A DNA stretch of 64,000 nucleotides from Methylococcales bacterium (GCA_026399075.1 JAPLRR010000040.1:49474-113473), one strand, 5' to 3'. Numbered from the stretch's first letter, positions 1-10,705 are shown. Numbers and translations: made by a program. Notes: generated by a model not told the origin, from the letters alone.

Positions 1-1
1 G

Positions 2-2026
2 CCTTATGCGCTAATTTCAGGTGGCGTATCGAATGTGTCTTTTTCATTTCGTGGTAATAACCCCGTGCGCGAAGCCATCCATGCGGTGTTTTTATACCAT
101 GCCATAAAAGCGGGCATGAGTATGGGTATCGTTAATGCAGGGCAATTGGCGATCTATGAAGATATTCCCTTGGATTTACGCGATGCTGTAGAGGCTGTGG
201 TGTTGAACCGCCATGACGGTAGTGGCACGGATAAATTACTGGAGCTGGCGGCAAAATACCGGGGCGATGGCAGCAGTAGTGAAGTTAAGCAAGAGAATCT
301 GGAGTGGCGTGAATGGCCAGTCAGTAAACGCTTGGAGCACGCATTGGTCAAAGGTATCACTGATTATATCGACGAAGACACCGAACAAGCGCGGCAAGAG
401 GCAGAGCGGCCTTTGCACGTTATTGAAGGGGCGCTGATGGACGGTATGAACGTGGTTGGTGATTTGTTTGGTGCCGGAAAAATGTTTTTGCCGCAAGTGG
501 TTAAATCGGCACGGGTGATGAAAAAAGCTGTCGCCTATCTAATGCCCTTCATGGAAGCGGACAAAGCAGGCGGTGATCGGCAAACCAACGGTAAGATCCT
601 GATGGCAACCGTTAAAGGTGATGTCCATGATATTGGTAAAAATATTGTTGGTGTCGTTTTACAATGCAATAACTACGATGTGATTGATTTGGGGGTCATG
701 GTGTCTGCCGAAAAGATTTTGCAAACAGCCCGCCTTGAAAATGTTGATATTATTGGTTTAAGCGGCCTGATTACCCCGTCTTTGGATGAAATGGTGCATG
801 TAGCCAAAGAAATGCAGCGGCAAGGTTTTACTATCCCTTTGATGATCGGCGGAGCCACCACTTCACGCGCCCATACTGCCGTTAAAATAGCCCCCCATTA
901 TCAAGGTGCAACGGTTTATGTGACGGATGCTTCGCGCGGTGTTGGTGTGGCCAGTAATTTGTTGAGTGCTGACTTAAAAGATGATTTTGTCAAAAGTGTT
1001 CGTGCGGAATATGAAGAAGTCAGGGATCGGCATAAAGGTCGGGAAGCGAAAACCAAACAGCATTCATTAGCAGATGCCAGAAGCAACAAACACGTATGGG
1101 CTGGTTATGAACCTGTGCAACCAACGTTTACAGGCATTAAGGTCATCGACCAATTTTCGCTGGCAACCCTAGTCGATTATATTGATTGGACACCCTTTTT
1201 CCAAACCTGGGAAATGGCAGGCAGCTACCCTAAAATTCTTGATGATGAAGTGGTTGGTGTAGAGGCCAGAAAATTATTTCATGATGCGCAAGCCATGCTC
1301 AAGCAAATTATTGGCGAGGACTGGCTGTCTGCAAAAGCGGTTATTGGCTTTTTTCCGGCTAACAGCGAAGAAGATGATGTCATCCTCTATACGGATGATA
1401 GCCGCACACAACGCCTGGAAACCCTGCATCATTTGCGTCAGCAAAATATTAAGGCGCCAGGTCGCCCCAATTATTGCCTGTCTGATTTCATTGCGCCTGT
1501 TGGTAGCGGTAAGGCGGATTATATCGGGGCCTTTGCGGTAACCACTGGCATCGGCATAGAGGCCAAGCTACAGCAATTTGAGCAAGACCACGACGATTAT
1601 AGCGCCATTATGCTCAAAGCCTTGGCAGATAGGTTGGCGGAAGCGTTTGCAGAATATCTGCACCTATTGGTCAGAAAAGATTTCTGGGGTTATGCCCAAG
1701 ATGAGGCCCATGACGCCAAGCAATTAATTAACGAGGCTTACCAAGGTATACGCCCTGCACCCGGCTATCCAGCTTGTCCTGACCATACCGAAAAAGGTAA
1801 GTTGTTCGCCTTATTGGGGGTTACCGCAAATACCGGCATAGAGCTGACTGAGAGTTATGCCATGTATCCCGCATCTGCTGTCAGCGGCTGGTATTTTTCC
1901 CACCCTGAATCGCAGTACTTTAATGTCGGTAAAATCGATAAGGACCAGTTACAAGATTACGCCAGACGCAAAGGGATGGCCGAAGAAGTCGCAGAGCGTT
2001 GGTTGGCCGCGCATTTGCACCATTAA
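2..2026 (+). CDS. metH: Cobalamin-dependent methionine synthase, C-terminal part (5' end outside window)
   Basis: Transfers a methyl group from methyltetrahydrofolate to homocysteine via methylcobalamin, in the cytoplasm. The reading frame is open to the window edge, so the gene is cut by the window rather than broken; a GTG at 35 is internal. What remains is the end of the folate-binding domain ([11 protein letters not shown]), the helical cap, the B12-binding domain with GDVHDIGKN at 617-643 (His codon at 626 would be the lower cobalt ligand), SGLITPS and GGATTS, and the C-terminal reactivation domain ([47 protein letters not shown]). The activation domain implies reductive remethylation by flavodoxin or an equivalent. 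The next gene starts 8 bases after the stop. Very sure of identity. Confidence 0.97.
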   Translation, partial: PYALISGGVSNVSFSFRGNNPVREAIHAVFLYHAIKAGMSMGIVNAGQLAIYEDIPLDLRDAVEAVVLNRHDGSGTDKLLELAAKYRGDGSSSEVKQENLEWREWPVSKRLEHALVKGITDYIDEDTEQARQEAERPLHVIEGALMDGMNVVGDLFGAGKMFLPQVVKSARVMKKAVAYLMPFMEADKAGGDRQTNGKILMATVKGDVHDIGKNIVGVVLQCNNYDVIDLGVMVSAEKILQTARLENVDIIGLSGLITPSLDEMVHVAKEMQRQGFTIPLMIGGATTSRAHTAVKIAPHYQGATVYVTDASRGVGVASNLLSADLKDDFVKSVRAEYEEVRDRHKGREAKTKQHSLADARSNKHVWAGYEPVQPTFTGIKVIDQFSLATLVDYIDWTPFFQTWEMAGSYPKILDDEVVGVEARKLFHDAQAMLKQIIGEDWLSAKAVIGFFPANSEEDDVILYTDDSRTQRLETLHHLRQQNIKAPGRPNYCLSDFIAPVGSGKADYIGAFAVTTGIGIEAKLQQFEQDHDDYSAIMLKALADRLAEAFAEYLHLLVRKDFWGYAQDEAHDAKQLINEAYQGIRPAPGYPACPDHTEKGKLFALLGVTANTGIELTESYAMYPASAVSGWYFSHPESQYFNVGKIDKDQLQDYARRKGMAEEVAERWLAAHLHH

Positions 2027-2034
2027 GGTAGGCT

Positions 2035-2541
2035 ATGTCGCTACAGAAAAAAATAGAATTTAGCTTGGAACGGCTAATGTATGCCAGCCGGTGGGTGCTT
2101 GCGCCCATTTATTTAGGGCTAAGCCTTGCCTTATTGGCGCTGTTCCTAAAGTTCTTTCAGGAGCTTTTTCATTTTATGCCCTTAATTTTGGAGCTTGATG
2201 AATCCCAGTTAGTGCTAAAGTTGCTGTCCTTGATTGATCTGACTTTAGTGGCTAGCTTAATCGTCATTGTCATGTTCAGCGGCTATGAAAACTTTGTCTC
2301 CCGCATGGATATTGGTGAGGCCACCGAAAAACTGGAATGGCTGGGCACCCATGATTATGGCTCGCTAAAGATGAAAGTTGCGGCGTCCATAGTGGCCATC
2401 TCCTCCATCCATTTGCTAAAAATATTCATGAACATCGGTACCACCGATAACGACAAAATCATGTGCTATGCCTTAGTCCACCTGACCTTTGTCATCTCGG
2501 CGCTGTTAATGGGCTATCTTGACAAGCACACCAAGCATTAA
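2035..2541 (+). CDS. UPF0114 (YqhA-like) inner-membrane protein
   Basis: A 168-residue integral membrane protein matching the UPF0114/YqhA family in length and layout; the molecular role of the family is not established. I see hydrophobic segments at about residues 20-42, 62-85, 115-132 and 142-160, with the conserved central stretch [11 protein letters not shown] followed by [15 protein letters not shown]. The N-terminus ([10 protein letters not shown]) is typical of the family. It lies 8 bases after metH and its stop overlaps the start of the next gene (TAATG), so the three are probably cotranscribed. No functional link to methionine synthesis is implied. Confidence 0.88.
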   Translation: MSLQKKIEFSLERLMYASRWVLAPIYLGLSLALLALFLKFFQELFHFMPLILELDESQLVLKLLSLIDLTLVASLIVIVMFSGYENFVSRMDIGEATEKLEWLGTHDYGSLKMKVAASIVAISSIHLLKIFMNIGTTDNDKIMCYALVHLTFVISALLMGYLDKHTKH

Positions 2542-2804
2542 TGTTGAACTTACTGCTGTTGGGCACTTCCGCTTGCCATCTTTGTGAACAGGCGGAGGAA
2601 ATTATCGCTGCCTACTTGGCAGATAATGCCGGATTGGCTGTAGAGTCCGTTGATATTGCCCTACAGGAACAGTGGCAAGGGCGATACGCCTTACGCATCC
2701 CCGTTTTATATCACGCTAATAGCCAAAAAGATCTGGGCTGGCCATTTGACCAAGCCCAAGTTGAAGCATTTATTAAAGGGTTACCACCCGGATTGGGATC
2801 GTAA
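2541..2804 (+). CDS. Glutaredoxin-like protein (DUF836 type)
   Basis: A small thioredoxin-fold protein of 87 residues with a CHLC redox motif at residues 12-15 (GTSACHLCEQAEE), and the cis-proline context RIPVLYH expected of glutaredoxin-like proteins. The family probably acts in thiol-disulfide exchange, but partner and substrate are unknown. The start overlaps the UPF0114 stop as TAATG, which indicates translational coupling. A hairpin starts within its stop codon. Confidence 0.85.
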   Translation: MLNLLLLGTSACHLCEQAEEIIAAYLADNAGLAVESVDIALQEQWQGRYALRIPVLYHANSQKDLGWPFDQAQVEAFIKGLPPGLGS

Positions 2805-2822
2805 AGCCTCCTAGCGGCTTTA
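2802..2822 (+). terminator. Terminator-like hairpin after the metH operon
   Basis: Perfect 7-bp arms (TAAAGCC at 2802-2808, GGCTTTA at 2816-2822) with a 7-base loop. The left arm begins in the stop codon. The following T-run is weak (TTTAATATT), so termination is plausible rather than certain. Confidence 0.45.
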
Positions 2823-2856
2823 ATATTAAGGTATTATTGCTTTTTTGGATTCCTAG

Positions 2857-3804
<948 letters not shown>

Positions 3805-3834
3805 CCAACAGTACCAGATGAAAAAGGACACCTG

Positions 3835-4653
3835 ATGCAGGGACTATTAAAAAAGATGCACACCCGGCTTGATAGCCCGGTCCAGTATGATTTGCTGCTT
3901 GGCGACCAAAGCGTGGCCCTAAACCCCCTGTTGGGCAAATCGGTCAATCTGACCTATACCGGCCATATTTTTTGTGTACACTGTAATCGGGCGATTAAAA
4001 AAAGCTTCAACCAAGGTTATTGTTATCCTTGTTTTACTTCTTTGGCCCAATGTGACCTTTGTATCATGAAGCCCGAAACTTGCCATTATGAGGCGGGCAC
4101 TTGCCGGGAGCCTGATTGGGGGCAGGCCTTTTGTTTCCAGCCACATATTGTTTATCTCGCCAATTCCAGCGGCATTAAAGTGGGCATTACCCGAGAAACG
4201 CAAACGCCGACCCGATGGATAGACCAAGGTGCGGTACAGGCATTGCCAATCTTTAAGGTGCAGTCCCGCTATATGTCTGGGTTGATTGAAATTGCCATAG
4301 GCAAACACGTCAGTGATAAAACCAGTTGGCAAAAGATGCTAAAAAGCCAGGTGGCAGCTATTGATTTGGCCGCAAAACGCGATGAATTGGTTGATTTATG
4401 TAAGCTTGAGTTGGCGAAAATCAGCCAACGATTTGGGCCGCAAGGGATCGCCTTTTTGCCTGACGCGCCAGTCGTGGATATTTATTTTCCGGTGGATACT
4501 TACCCTGTCAAGGTAAAATCCTTTAACCTTGATAAAGACCCTAAAGTGTCCGGGGTTTTACACGGTATTAAAGGCCAATATTTGTTATTGGATACTGGGG
4601 TCATAAACATCCGCAAGTATGCCGGTTATGAAATAGATTTTTCAACAGAGTAA
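3835..4653 (+). CDS. DUF2797 protein with an N-terminal zinc-ribbon-like Cys cluster
   Basis: A 272-residue cytoplasmic protein of the DUF2797 family, whose function is unknown. Residues about 50-95 carry a dense Cys/His cluster (CVHCNRAIKK, CYPCF, CDLCIMKPETCHYEAGTC), which suggests structural zinc. A conserved core follows (HIVYLANSSGIKVGITR, RWIDQGAV), resembling a GIY-YIG-like beginning, although I cannot prove that fold. The start has a good ribosome-binding site (AAAAAGGA, 7 bases upstream). Its position just after hemF suggests cotranscription but not function. Confidence 0.85.
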   Translation: MQGLLKKMHTRLDSPVQYDLLLGDQSVALNPLLGKSVNLTYTGHIFCVHCNRAIKKSFNQGYCYPCFTSLAQCDLCIMKPETCHYEAGTCREPDWGQAFCFQPHIVYLANSSGIKVGITRETQTPTRWIDQGAVQALPIFKVQSRYMSGLIEIAIGKHVSDKTSWQKMLKSQVAAIDLAAKRDELVDLCKLELAKISQRFGPQGIAFLPDAPVVDIYFPVDTYPVKVKSFNLDKDPKVSGVLHGIKGQYLLLDTGVINIRKYAGYEIDFSTE

Positions 4654-4698
4654 CTTAGCCCCTTTTTATATATTTTAAACCTGAACCGCTAACAAACC

Positions 4699-5571
4699 AT
4701 GAACGAAGTGCCCAATCAAAATCCAAGTACCAACGACAAAGTGGAGCTACCTTACTTCGATGATCTGCTGGCGCTATTAAAAGAAGGCAATGCGGCGGTA
4801 GAGCAAAGCTTTGGCCGTCATGTGCATTGGGGGTTTTGGGGGCAACCAAAATTAGCGGATTTAACAGCAGCTGATTTTGAGCAAGCCACCGAAAATCTAA
4901 GCAAACAAGTTTGCCTGGCAGGCGGCATTAAAAATGGCCAGCGGGTGTTGGATGTGGGTTGCGGTTTTGGTGGCACGGTGGCTGTTATCAATGAGCATTA
5001 CACGGGTATGGAATTGGTGGGTTTAAACCTCGATGAACGCCAGTTGGCCAGGGCCCGTGACATCGTTTTGCCGCTAGCTGATAACACCATCCAGTTTCAA
5101 CAAGGCAATGCCTGTGCCTTGCCCTATCCTGACCAGTCCTTCGATGTGGTTTTGGCGGTTGAATGTATTTTCCATTTCCCTGATCGTGGTCAGTTTTTCA
5201 GGGAAGCTTACCGGGTGCTGAAACCTGGGGGGTTTTTGGCTTTGTCTGATTTTATCCCCACAGCCTGGGTCGTGCCAATTGCCAAAATCAAGCTGCCGGC
5301 AGTGTTCAGCTTGGGCTTTTATGGGCATTGTAATATGCAGTGCAGCATTAAACAGTATTGGCAATTGGCTGAACAGACCCACTTTGACCTTCAAGTGATA
5401 CGCGATATTACGGCCAATACCCTGCCAACTTATCCTTATTTGCGGCAACTGGCCAAGAAAGCACCCGTTGCCAACAAATTGGCAGTGCTTGAAACAACCG
5501 TCATTGAGTTGTCAAGCCGGCTCAGGTTGATCAACTACCATATTTTGGGGTTTCAAAAGCCCGGCAACTAA
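4699..5571 (+). CDS. Class I SAM-dependent methyltransferase (methyltransferase type 11)
   Basis: A 290-residue methyltransferase. The SAM-binding loop is RVLDVGCGFGGT at about residues 88-99, the acidic ribose-binding strand is LVGLNLDERQ, and later come FDVVLAVECIFHFPD and YRVLKPGGFLALSDF. This arrangement is that of the small-molecule C/O-methyltransferases (sterol, tocopherol or isoprenoid type). The substrate cannot be read from the sequence. The C-terminal 100 residues (YGHCNMQCSIKQYWQLAEQ) form the usual substrate cap. Confidence 0.85.
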   Translation: MNEVPNQNPSTNDKVELPYFDDLLALLKEGNAAVEQSFGRHVHWGFWGQPKLADLTAADFEQATENLSKQVCLAGGIKNGQRVLDVGCGFGGTVAVINEHYTGMELVGLNLDERQLARARDIVLPLADNTIQFQQGNACALPYPDQSFDVVLAVECIFHFPDRGQFFREAYRVLKPGGFLALSDFIPTAWVVPIAKIKLPAVFSLGFYGHCNMQCSIKQYWQLAEQTHFDLQVIRDITANTLPTYPYLRQLAKKAPVANKLAVLETTVIELSSRLRLINYHILGFQKPGN

Positions 5572-5618
5572 TTGTGCCGCTTAGTTAAAAGCGTTAGGGC
5601 TCTGGTAGTTTACATTAA

Positions 5619-5669
5619 GACGAAGCGGTGGACTTCCCCCATAATGGACAGTCAGTCCACCGCTGCGTC
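5619..5669. repeat. Long imperfect inverted repeat in a 327-bp intergenic region
   Basis: Arms 5619-5634 and 5654-5669 are complementary over 16 bp with one mismatch; the inner 11 bp (AGCGGTGGACT/AGTCCACCGCT) are perfect, around a 19-base loop. It lacks a T-run on the + strand, so it fits an extragenic palindrome or a small mobile-element end at least as well as a terminator for the methyltransferase gene. The rest of 5572-5898 is AT-rich and I see no gene there. Confidence 0.6.
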
Positions 5670-5730
5670 GGGCTAGGCAGAACCGCCATTTCGAAAGTTA
5701 CTTAGGCAATGCCAACTCAAAATTATCGTT

Positions 5731-5745
5731 ATAGTTTGGTATAAT
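5731..5745 (+). promoter_or_regulatory. Possible sigma-70 promoter (extended -10) ahead of the penicillin-binding protein gene
   Basis: A perfect TATAAT at 5740-5745 is preceded by TG one base upstream (TGGTATAAT), giving an extended -10. No good -35 is present at the usual spacing. It lies about 150 bases upstream of the start of the large PBP gene. Inference from consensus only. Confidence 0.35.
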
Positions 5746-5898
5746 TAGATATTCCTTATTATTGTATTTCGGCAGGTTTTTGCAAGTGATCCTACCGACT
5801 AGAATTTCAAACTCAAATTTTTTGGTCTACATGTTGAAGACAACCCCCCTGGATAACGTCATCCTGTTATTCTTTCGTATTATTGGAATCAATTAACC

Positions 5899-8800
5899 AT
5901 GCGCAGCCGTAGTCGAGTCATTAGCCGATTTTTGCTGGTGTACAATGTTGTTGTATTGCTGGTTATTGGTTTTGTTATTTTTAAGCTAGTGCGGGATGAG
6001 GTTCAAACCTCCAAGTACCAGGCCCGTTATCTTTCAGCCATCAGCGAACAACTCAGCTTTAAATTGGCCCCAGGGCCGAGCTCGTCAATCCGTTATCCTG
6101 AATATGGGCCTTATGACGAAAGGCTGGGTTATACCCTATTGCCGGAAGTCATTAAACGTTTGGAGCAGTCAGGCTTTAGCGTCACCTCACAGGCTGCTTT
6201 TTCACCCATGATGAACGAGCTTGCCGATTATGGTTTGTTCAACATTTATCATGAGAAAACCCAAGCAGGCCTGCGGATTACCGACAAAGCTGACCAAGTT
6301 GTTTTTAACGCGGTTTATCCGCAGTATGGTTACCCAAACTTTAAGTCTATCCCGCCGTTAATTCTGCAAACCTTGCTTTATATAGAAAACCGGGAATTGC
6401 TCAACGAAACCCACACAACCGTAAATCCTGCCATAGAATGGGATAGGTTGGGTTTTGCCGGCTTACAGCTGATGGCCCACAAATTGGGCGCCACTAGTGC
6501 CGTTCCAGGTGGCAGCACCTTGGCAACCCAGTTGGAAAAATATCGCCACTCAAAAAACGGCTATACCAATTCAATCGTTGATAAGTTCCGCCAGATGGGC
6601 ACGGCATCGGTACGGGCTTATTTGATGGGCCCTGATACCCTGGAAATGCGGCAAGAAATCGCCTTGTCCTATTTAAATACCATGCCGCTAGCGGCGACCC
6701 CAAAATTAGGTGAAATCCATGGTTTGGGTGATGGCTTGGCAGCTTGGTTTGGTGCTGATTTTGCTGAAACCAATAACTTGCTGAGTACCGATGCACTTAA
6801 GCCAAATGCCCCGGTTAGCCCGCAACAGGCCTTAGCGTATCGGCAGGTTTTGGGCGTGTTGTTGTCGCAACGCAGACCGTCGTACCTGCTTGGAAAAGGC
6901 TTTGATGCCTTACAGCGATTAACTGACAGTTATTTACGCCTCATGGCAGACCAAAAGGTCATTTCCCTAGAGCTTAGGGATGCCGCTTTGCAAGTGTCTT
7001 CAGCGCGTATGCCCAAGCCGGCCAGTGTGCCCACCAAATTTATGACCGAAAGGAAGACGCAAAACGTTTTACGTACCCGTCTTGCCAGGACTTTGGGGGT
7101 AAAATCCAACTATGAGTTGGACCGTTTGGATTTAACGGTAAAAACGACCTTGGATTACAACACCCAACAAGCGGTCACCAGCGCGCTAAAGCTGTTAAAC
7201 CAGCCCGCTGAGGCACGTAACGCAGGCCTACTTGGGACTAGGATGTTAAACCAAAGCACCGATCTTGCCCCTATTGTTTACAGCTTGATGCTGTTTGAGC
7301 GCGGTAAAACAGGTAACCTGTTGCGGGTGCAAACCGATAATTATGACCAGCCTTTGGATATTAACGAAGGTATCCGGCTGGATTTAGGCTCCACCTCAAA
7401 ACTTCGTACCATGGTGCATTATCTGGAGCTGATTACGGATACCTATCAACTCTATAAAGACCGTCCGGTTCAGGAATTGAACAAAATTGAACTGCATCCC
7501 CGTGACTATCTGACGGCCTGGGTTTTGGAGCGTTTGCGTGCCAACCCCAAAATCAGTTTGGAAGATCTGCTTAACCAAGCATTGGACAGAAATTATTCAG
7601 CCAGCCCAGGCGAGTATTTCTTCACAGGCGGCGGCTTGCATCATTTTAACAATTTTACTAAAGCTGAAAACGGCAAGATTATGTCGGTGCGACATGCTTT
7701 GCGTGATTCTGTCAATTTGGTTTTTATCCGCTTGATGCGGGACATTGTTTATCACCACCTGTATAAGCCGGAAGGTATCGCCCGGTGGTTGGAAAGTACG
7801 GATAATCCAAAGCGCGAAGAATACCTGCAACGTTTTGCTGACACCGAAGGGCGTGTGTATTTGCAACGTTTTTACGCCAAATACAAGGGTAAGAGCCCAG
7901 AAGAAATGCTCGACAAACTCACCAAAAGGGTTTTTGCCAAACCTTCACGCCTGACTATGCTCTATAGGGCGGTTTACCCTGACCATGATGAAATGGCCTT
8001 GACGGCTTACCTTAATGCCCATTTGGACAAATCAGTCTTGGCCAATGAAGATATTTACGAGTTATACGATAAATACTCGATAGAAAAATTTGATTTGCAA
8101 GACCAAGGCTATATCACCAAAATCCATCCATTGGAATTATGGCTGGTGGGCTATTTGGCGCAAAACCCCAAAGCGACCAATGAAGAGGTCATGGAGGCCA
8201 GTGCTGAGCAACGCCAAGCCGTATACCGTTGGTTGTTCAAAAACCACCGGAAAAATGCCCAGCAACGCCGCATCATGACTATGCTGGAAGAAGAAGCCTT
8301 TAAAGAAATCCATCAGGCTTGGAAACGCGTGGGTTATCCATTCAGTGCATTGACACCGTCTTATGCTACGTCCATCGGCGCTTCGGGTGACAGGCCAGCG
8401 GCACTGGCTGAACTTACGGGTATATTGCTGAATGACGGTGTTAGGTTGCCTATCGTTAGGTTTGATAGCTTGCATTACGCCCAAGGTACGCCTTATGAAA
8501 CGATCATGAGCAAAACCCCTTCAGAAGGTGAGCGTATTTTTGCGCCGGAAATTGCTAAAGTGGCACGCGGGGCGATGGTAGGTGTGGTTGCTGGCGGGAC
8601 GGCAAACCGTCTGAATGGGGCTTATACCGACATTAACGGTAAAGCCCTTGCTGTGGGCGGCAAGACGGGGACTGGCGATCATCGCAAGCAAGCTTGGGGG
8701 CCGGGTGGACGGTTATTGGAGTCAAAATTTATCAGCCGTGCCGCCGTGTTTACTTTTTTTATCGGCGAGCGTTTTTTTGGTGTTATCACTGCATATGTGG

Positions 8801-9486
8801 AAGGCGACAATGCGGGGCTTTACCACTTCACCAGTTCCTTGCCTGTGCAGATAGTCAAGTTTTTAAAGCCCGTACTGACACCATTGATAAACAATATCCC
8901 GCCAGTTAAGAAACCGGAAAATCCTGAGGCTAAACCAGTCGCTAAAGTAGAAGTGGCCGAAACCGTGATACCAGTTGTTGCCCCTCCCGTTATTAAAAAG
9001 CCTAAGCCTTTGGCTAAGCCGTTAACGGTTAAAGCCGCTAAGCCCGCACTTAAAGAAGGGATGCCCAAGCAGGTTAAACCTTCGGTTAAAGTTGTAAGCG
9101 CTACGACAGCCAAGCAACCAATTAAAGACGTAACCGTTAAGGCGCTTACACCTCAAGTTAAGGGCGCTACCGCGAAGGTGGAAAAGCCTATAGTTAAAGC
9201 TGCACCTGCGGGAGTTGCAAAGGCGCAAGTTAAGGAAGTGCCTGAGGTAACGTCCAAGCCGCCAGTAAAAGCGGTGGTCGATAAAGTGGCCAAACCACCC
9301 GTTAAAGTGACACCTGCCGCCAATGTGGCCAAACCGAAGGTTAAACCTAGTCCGGCTAAAGTAGTGCCCACAGATAAAAGTGACAGCGCAACGCGGTATT
9401 ATAAATATCCAACACCACCAGTCCCTGTTGCGCCGCCGCCACTAAGCCCCATTAAACCTAAACCGCAGCCCGCCCAACTATTCTAG
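5899..9486 (+). CDS. Large bifunctional penicillin-binding protein (GT51 transglycosylase + transpeptidase)
   Basis: A 1195-residue cell-wall synthase anchored by one N-terminal membrane helix (residues about 10-30), facing the periplasm. The GT51-like region spans about 150-270: IENRELL stands where the catalytic EDRxF motif normally lies, then PGGSTLATQLEK and QEIALSYLNTMPLA. The transpeptidase motifs are STSK (about residue 498, nucleophile Ser), SVN (about 603) and KTG (about 921, GGKTGTGDH). The SVN-KTG spacing is very long, with a roughly 200-residue insertion. The last 200 residues are a low-complexity Lys/Pro/Val/Ala tail of repeated KPxVK-like units. Much longer than E. coli PBP1a/1b (about 850). 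It probably polymerises and cross-links glycan strands; a specialised role is possible. A strong terminator follows. Confidence 0.87.
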   Translation: MRSRSRVISRFLLVYNVVVLLVIGFVIFKLVRDEVQTSKYQARYLSAISEQLSFKLAPGPSSSIRYPEYGPYDERLGYTLLPEVIKRLEQSGFSVTSQAAFSPMMNELADYGLFNIYHEKTQAGLRITDKADQVVFNAVYPQYGYPNFKSIPPLILQTLLYIENRELLNETHTTVNPAIEWDRLGFAGLQLMAHKLGATSAVPGGSTLATQLEKYRHSKNGYTNSIVDKFRQMGTASVRAYLMGPDTLEMRQEIALSYLNTMPLAATPKLGEIHGLGDGLAAWFGADFAETNNLLSTDALKPNAPVSPQQALAYRQVLGVLLSQRRPSYLLGKGFDALQRLTDSYLRLMADQKVISLELRDAALQVSSARMPKPASVPTKFMTERKTQNVLRTRLARTLGVKSNYELDRLDLTVKTTLDYNTQQAVTSALKLLNQPAEARNAGLLGTRMLNQSTDLAPIVYSLMLFERGKTGNLLRVQTDNYDQPLDINEGIRLDLGSTSKLRTMVHYLELITDTYQLYKDRPVQELNKIELHPRDYLTAWVLERLRANPKISLEDLLNQALDRNYSASPGEYFFTGGGLHHFNNFTKAENGKIMSVRHALRDSVNLVFIRLMRDIVYHHLYKPEGIARWLESTDNPKREEYLQRFADTEGRVYLQRFYAKYKGKSPEEMLDKLTKRVFAKPSRLTMLYRAVYPDHDEMALTAYLNAHLDKSVLANEDIYELYDKYSIEKFDLQDQGYITKIHPLELWLVGYLAQNPKATNEEVMEASAEQRQAVYRWLFKNHRKNAQQRRIMTMLEEEAFKEIHQAWKRVGYPFSALTPSYATSIGASGDRPAALAELTGILLNDGVRLPIVRFDSLHYAQGTPYETIMSKTPSEGERIFAPEIAKVARGAMVGVVAGGTANRLNGAYTDINGKALAVGGKTGTGDHRKQAWGPGGRLLESKFISRAAVFTFFIGERFFGVITAYVEGDNAGLYHFTSSLPVQIVKFLKPVLTPLINNIPPVKKPENPEAKPVAKVEVAETVIPVVAPPVIKKPKPLAKPLTVKAAKPALKEGMPKQVKPSVKVVSATTAKQPIKDVTVKALTPQVKGATAKVEKPIVKAAPAGVAKAQVKEVPEVTSKPPVKAVVDKVAKPPVKVTPAANVAKPKVKPSPAKVVPTDKSDSATRYYKYPTPPVPVAPPPLSPIKPKPQPAQLF

Positions 9487-9554
9487 CGAGTGGTGGAGGT
9501 CTAGCTTAATTGCATAAACCCGCCATCGGCATAGGAAAAGTGGGGCCGGGATGT

Positions 9555-9588
9555 CGCCGTCATTCTGGTGGGGTGACGGCGGTTTTTT
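9555..9588 (+). terminator. Rho-independent terminator after the penicillin-binding protein gene
   Basis: Perfect 8-bp arms CGCCGTCA (9555-9562) and TGACGGCG (9574-9581) with an 11-base loop, followed by G and six T residues (9583-9588). Confidence 0.85.
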
Positions 9589-9627
9589 GAACTATGCAAC
9601 GCTTACCCATCCCCGCAAATTCTTTAC

Positions 9628-10149
9628 TTAGCCTGGCAAAATTTTTCGGAATGTCAAATTGATCCGTGGTGATTTAGGTTTTTTGGTTTTAGGTATTGAG
9701 TGCAGCCAGTGATGTTGTAGCGAACCTCCCATCAGCAACAAATCGCCATGCGCCAAGTTAATGTTTACGGTTTGTTTACTGGTTTTATGGTGTAGTTTAA
9801 ACAGCCGCTCATCACCTAAACTAAGAGACGCAATCACTGGATTAGGCCCTAATTCTTTTTCGTCATCGGCATGGCAGCCCATAGAGTCTCTGCCGTCCCG
9901 ATAAAGGTTTGCCAAAACGCTGTTAAAATTATGTTGACAATGCTGTTCAAGCTTTTCCCTTATGGCTTGTAGTTCGTCAGTCCAAGGCAAAGGCTGATGG
10001 TTTACCCCAGAATAGCGGTAATAGGCCGCTTTATCGCCATACCAGCACATCAAGCGCGGCACTTTATGCCACTTACCGTAAATAAACAGGCGCTCTTCCT
10101 GCCAAGCGAGACTTGACGCTAGCACGCTAAATAGCTGGTCAGCAGCCAT
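9628..10149 (-). CDS. AlkB-family 2-oxoglutarate/Fe(II) dioxygenase, start uncertain
   Basis: Repairs alkylated bases in nucleic acids by oxidative demethylation, if it acts like its family. The Fe ligands are visible as CHADD (HxD) and WLHSIPK (distal His), and the 2-oxoglutarate-binding Arg lies in SPRINLTFR. Other family features are GKWHKVPRLMCWYGD and FNSVLANLYRDG. The ATG at 10149 gives 173 residues, but clear AlkB-like sequence (NIAPVDGELYLTKQFF) continues in frame upstream to a stop at 10240-10242, with no ATG, GTG, TTG or CTG. Either translation starts at a rare codon (ATT or ATC), or a frameshift or mutation has removed the real start. It points towards the PBP gene and shares the spacer with its terminator. 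Confidence 0.85.
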   Translation of the reverse strand: MAADQLFSVLASSLAWQEERLFIYGKWHKVPRLMCWYGDKAAYYRYSGVNHQPLPWTDELQAIREKLEQHCQHNFNSVLANLYRDGRDSMGCHADDEKELGPNPVIASLSLGDERLFKLHHKTSKQTVNINLAHGDLLLMGGSLQHHWLHSIPKTKKPKSPRINLTFRKILPG

Positions 10150-10535
10150 TACGTTAAAAAATTGTTTGGTAAGGTAGAGTTCGCCATCAACGGGGGCGAT
10201 GTTTTCGATGGGGAAATTAATTTTATGAAGCCGATAAAATTAGTTGACTTGAAAAAGCCAAAGGTTGTTGGGTATCAAATGGTTTAAGCAGTTAAGTGAA
10301 GAGGGTGTTTGTAGTTTTATACTAGTGGGTTTCGGGTCACTATGTCAATCCATCACGATGGATTATCATTTGCCAGTACGAAATTTTGGCGAGGTATTGG
10401 CACTCGGTGAATTGGGGATTAGGCTTGTATTGAGCTCGCAACCATACCAATTTTGTGGGCTGGCATTAGTTATGCGGATAAGTGGCCCATCCAAGTCTGG
10501 TTTAGCCAATGTGAACAACGGCTAATTAAATTGCC

Positions 10536-10652
10536 ATGGGCAGTGTCGGTTTTGTAAAGGGATTGCTGCCTGAGTATCGTGATATTCCTGCAAGAGATGT
10601 TTCCCATGTCTTGCTTATTGATAATACGTATGAACTTAGCAACTCTATCTGA
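10536..10652 (+). pseudogene. Possible remnant of an NAD(P)-binding oxidoreductase C-terminus
   Basis: A 38-residue open frame (VGFVKGLLPEYRDIPARDVSHVLLI) is reminiscent of the C-terminal part of YbjT-like Rossmann oxidoreductases (YRPIPA...VA.AL). Nothing upstream in 10240-10535 extends it in frame. Resemblance is from memory and weak. The remainder of 10240-10749 shows no other supportable feature. Confidence 0.25.
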
Positions 10653-10705
10653 CTTTGGGTTGAAAAAGTAGGGCAACCCTTAAAAATAGTTATCACTTGT
10701 AAATA

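Noticed and set aside
9153..9371. Minus-strand frame rich in Ala/Thr/Leu opposite the PBP tail
   Set aside because: Shadow of the low-complexity Lys/Pro/Val tail; composition only.
10265..10525. 86-codon plus-strand frame between the AlkB-like gene and sodB
   Set aside because: No ribosome-binding site, no family resemblance, odd composition.
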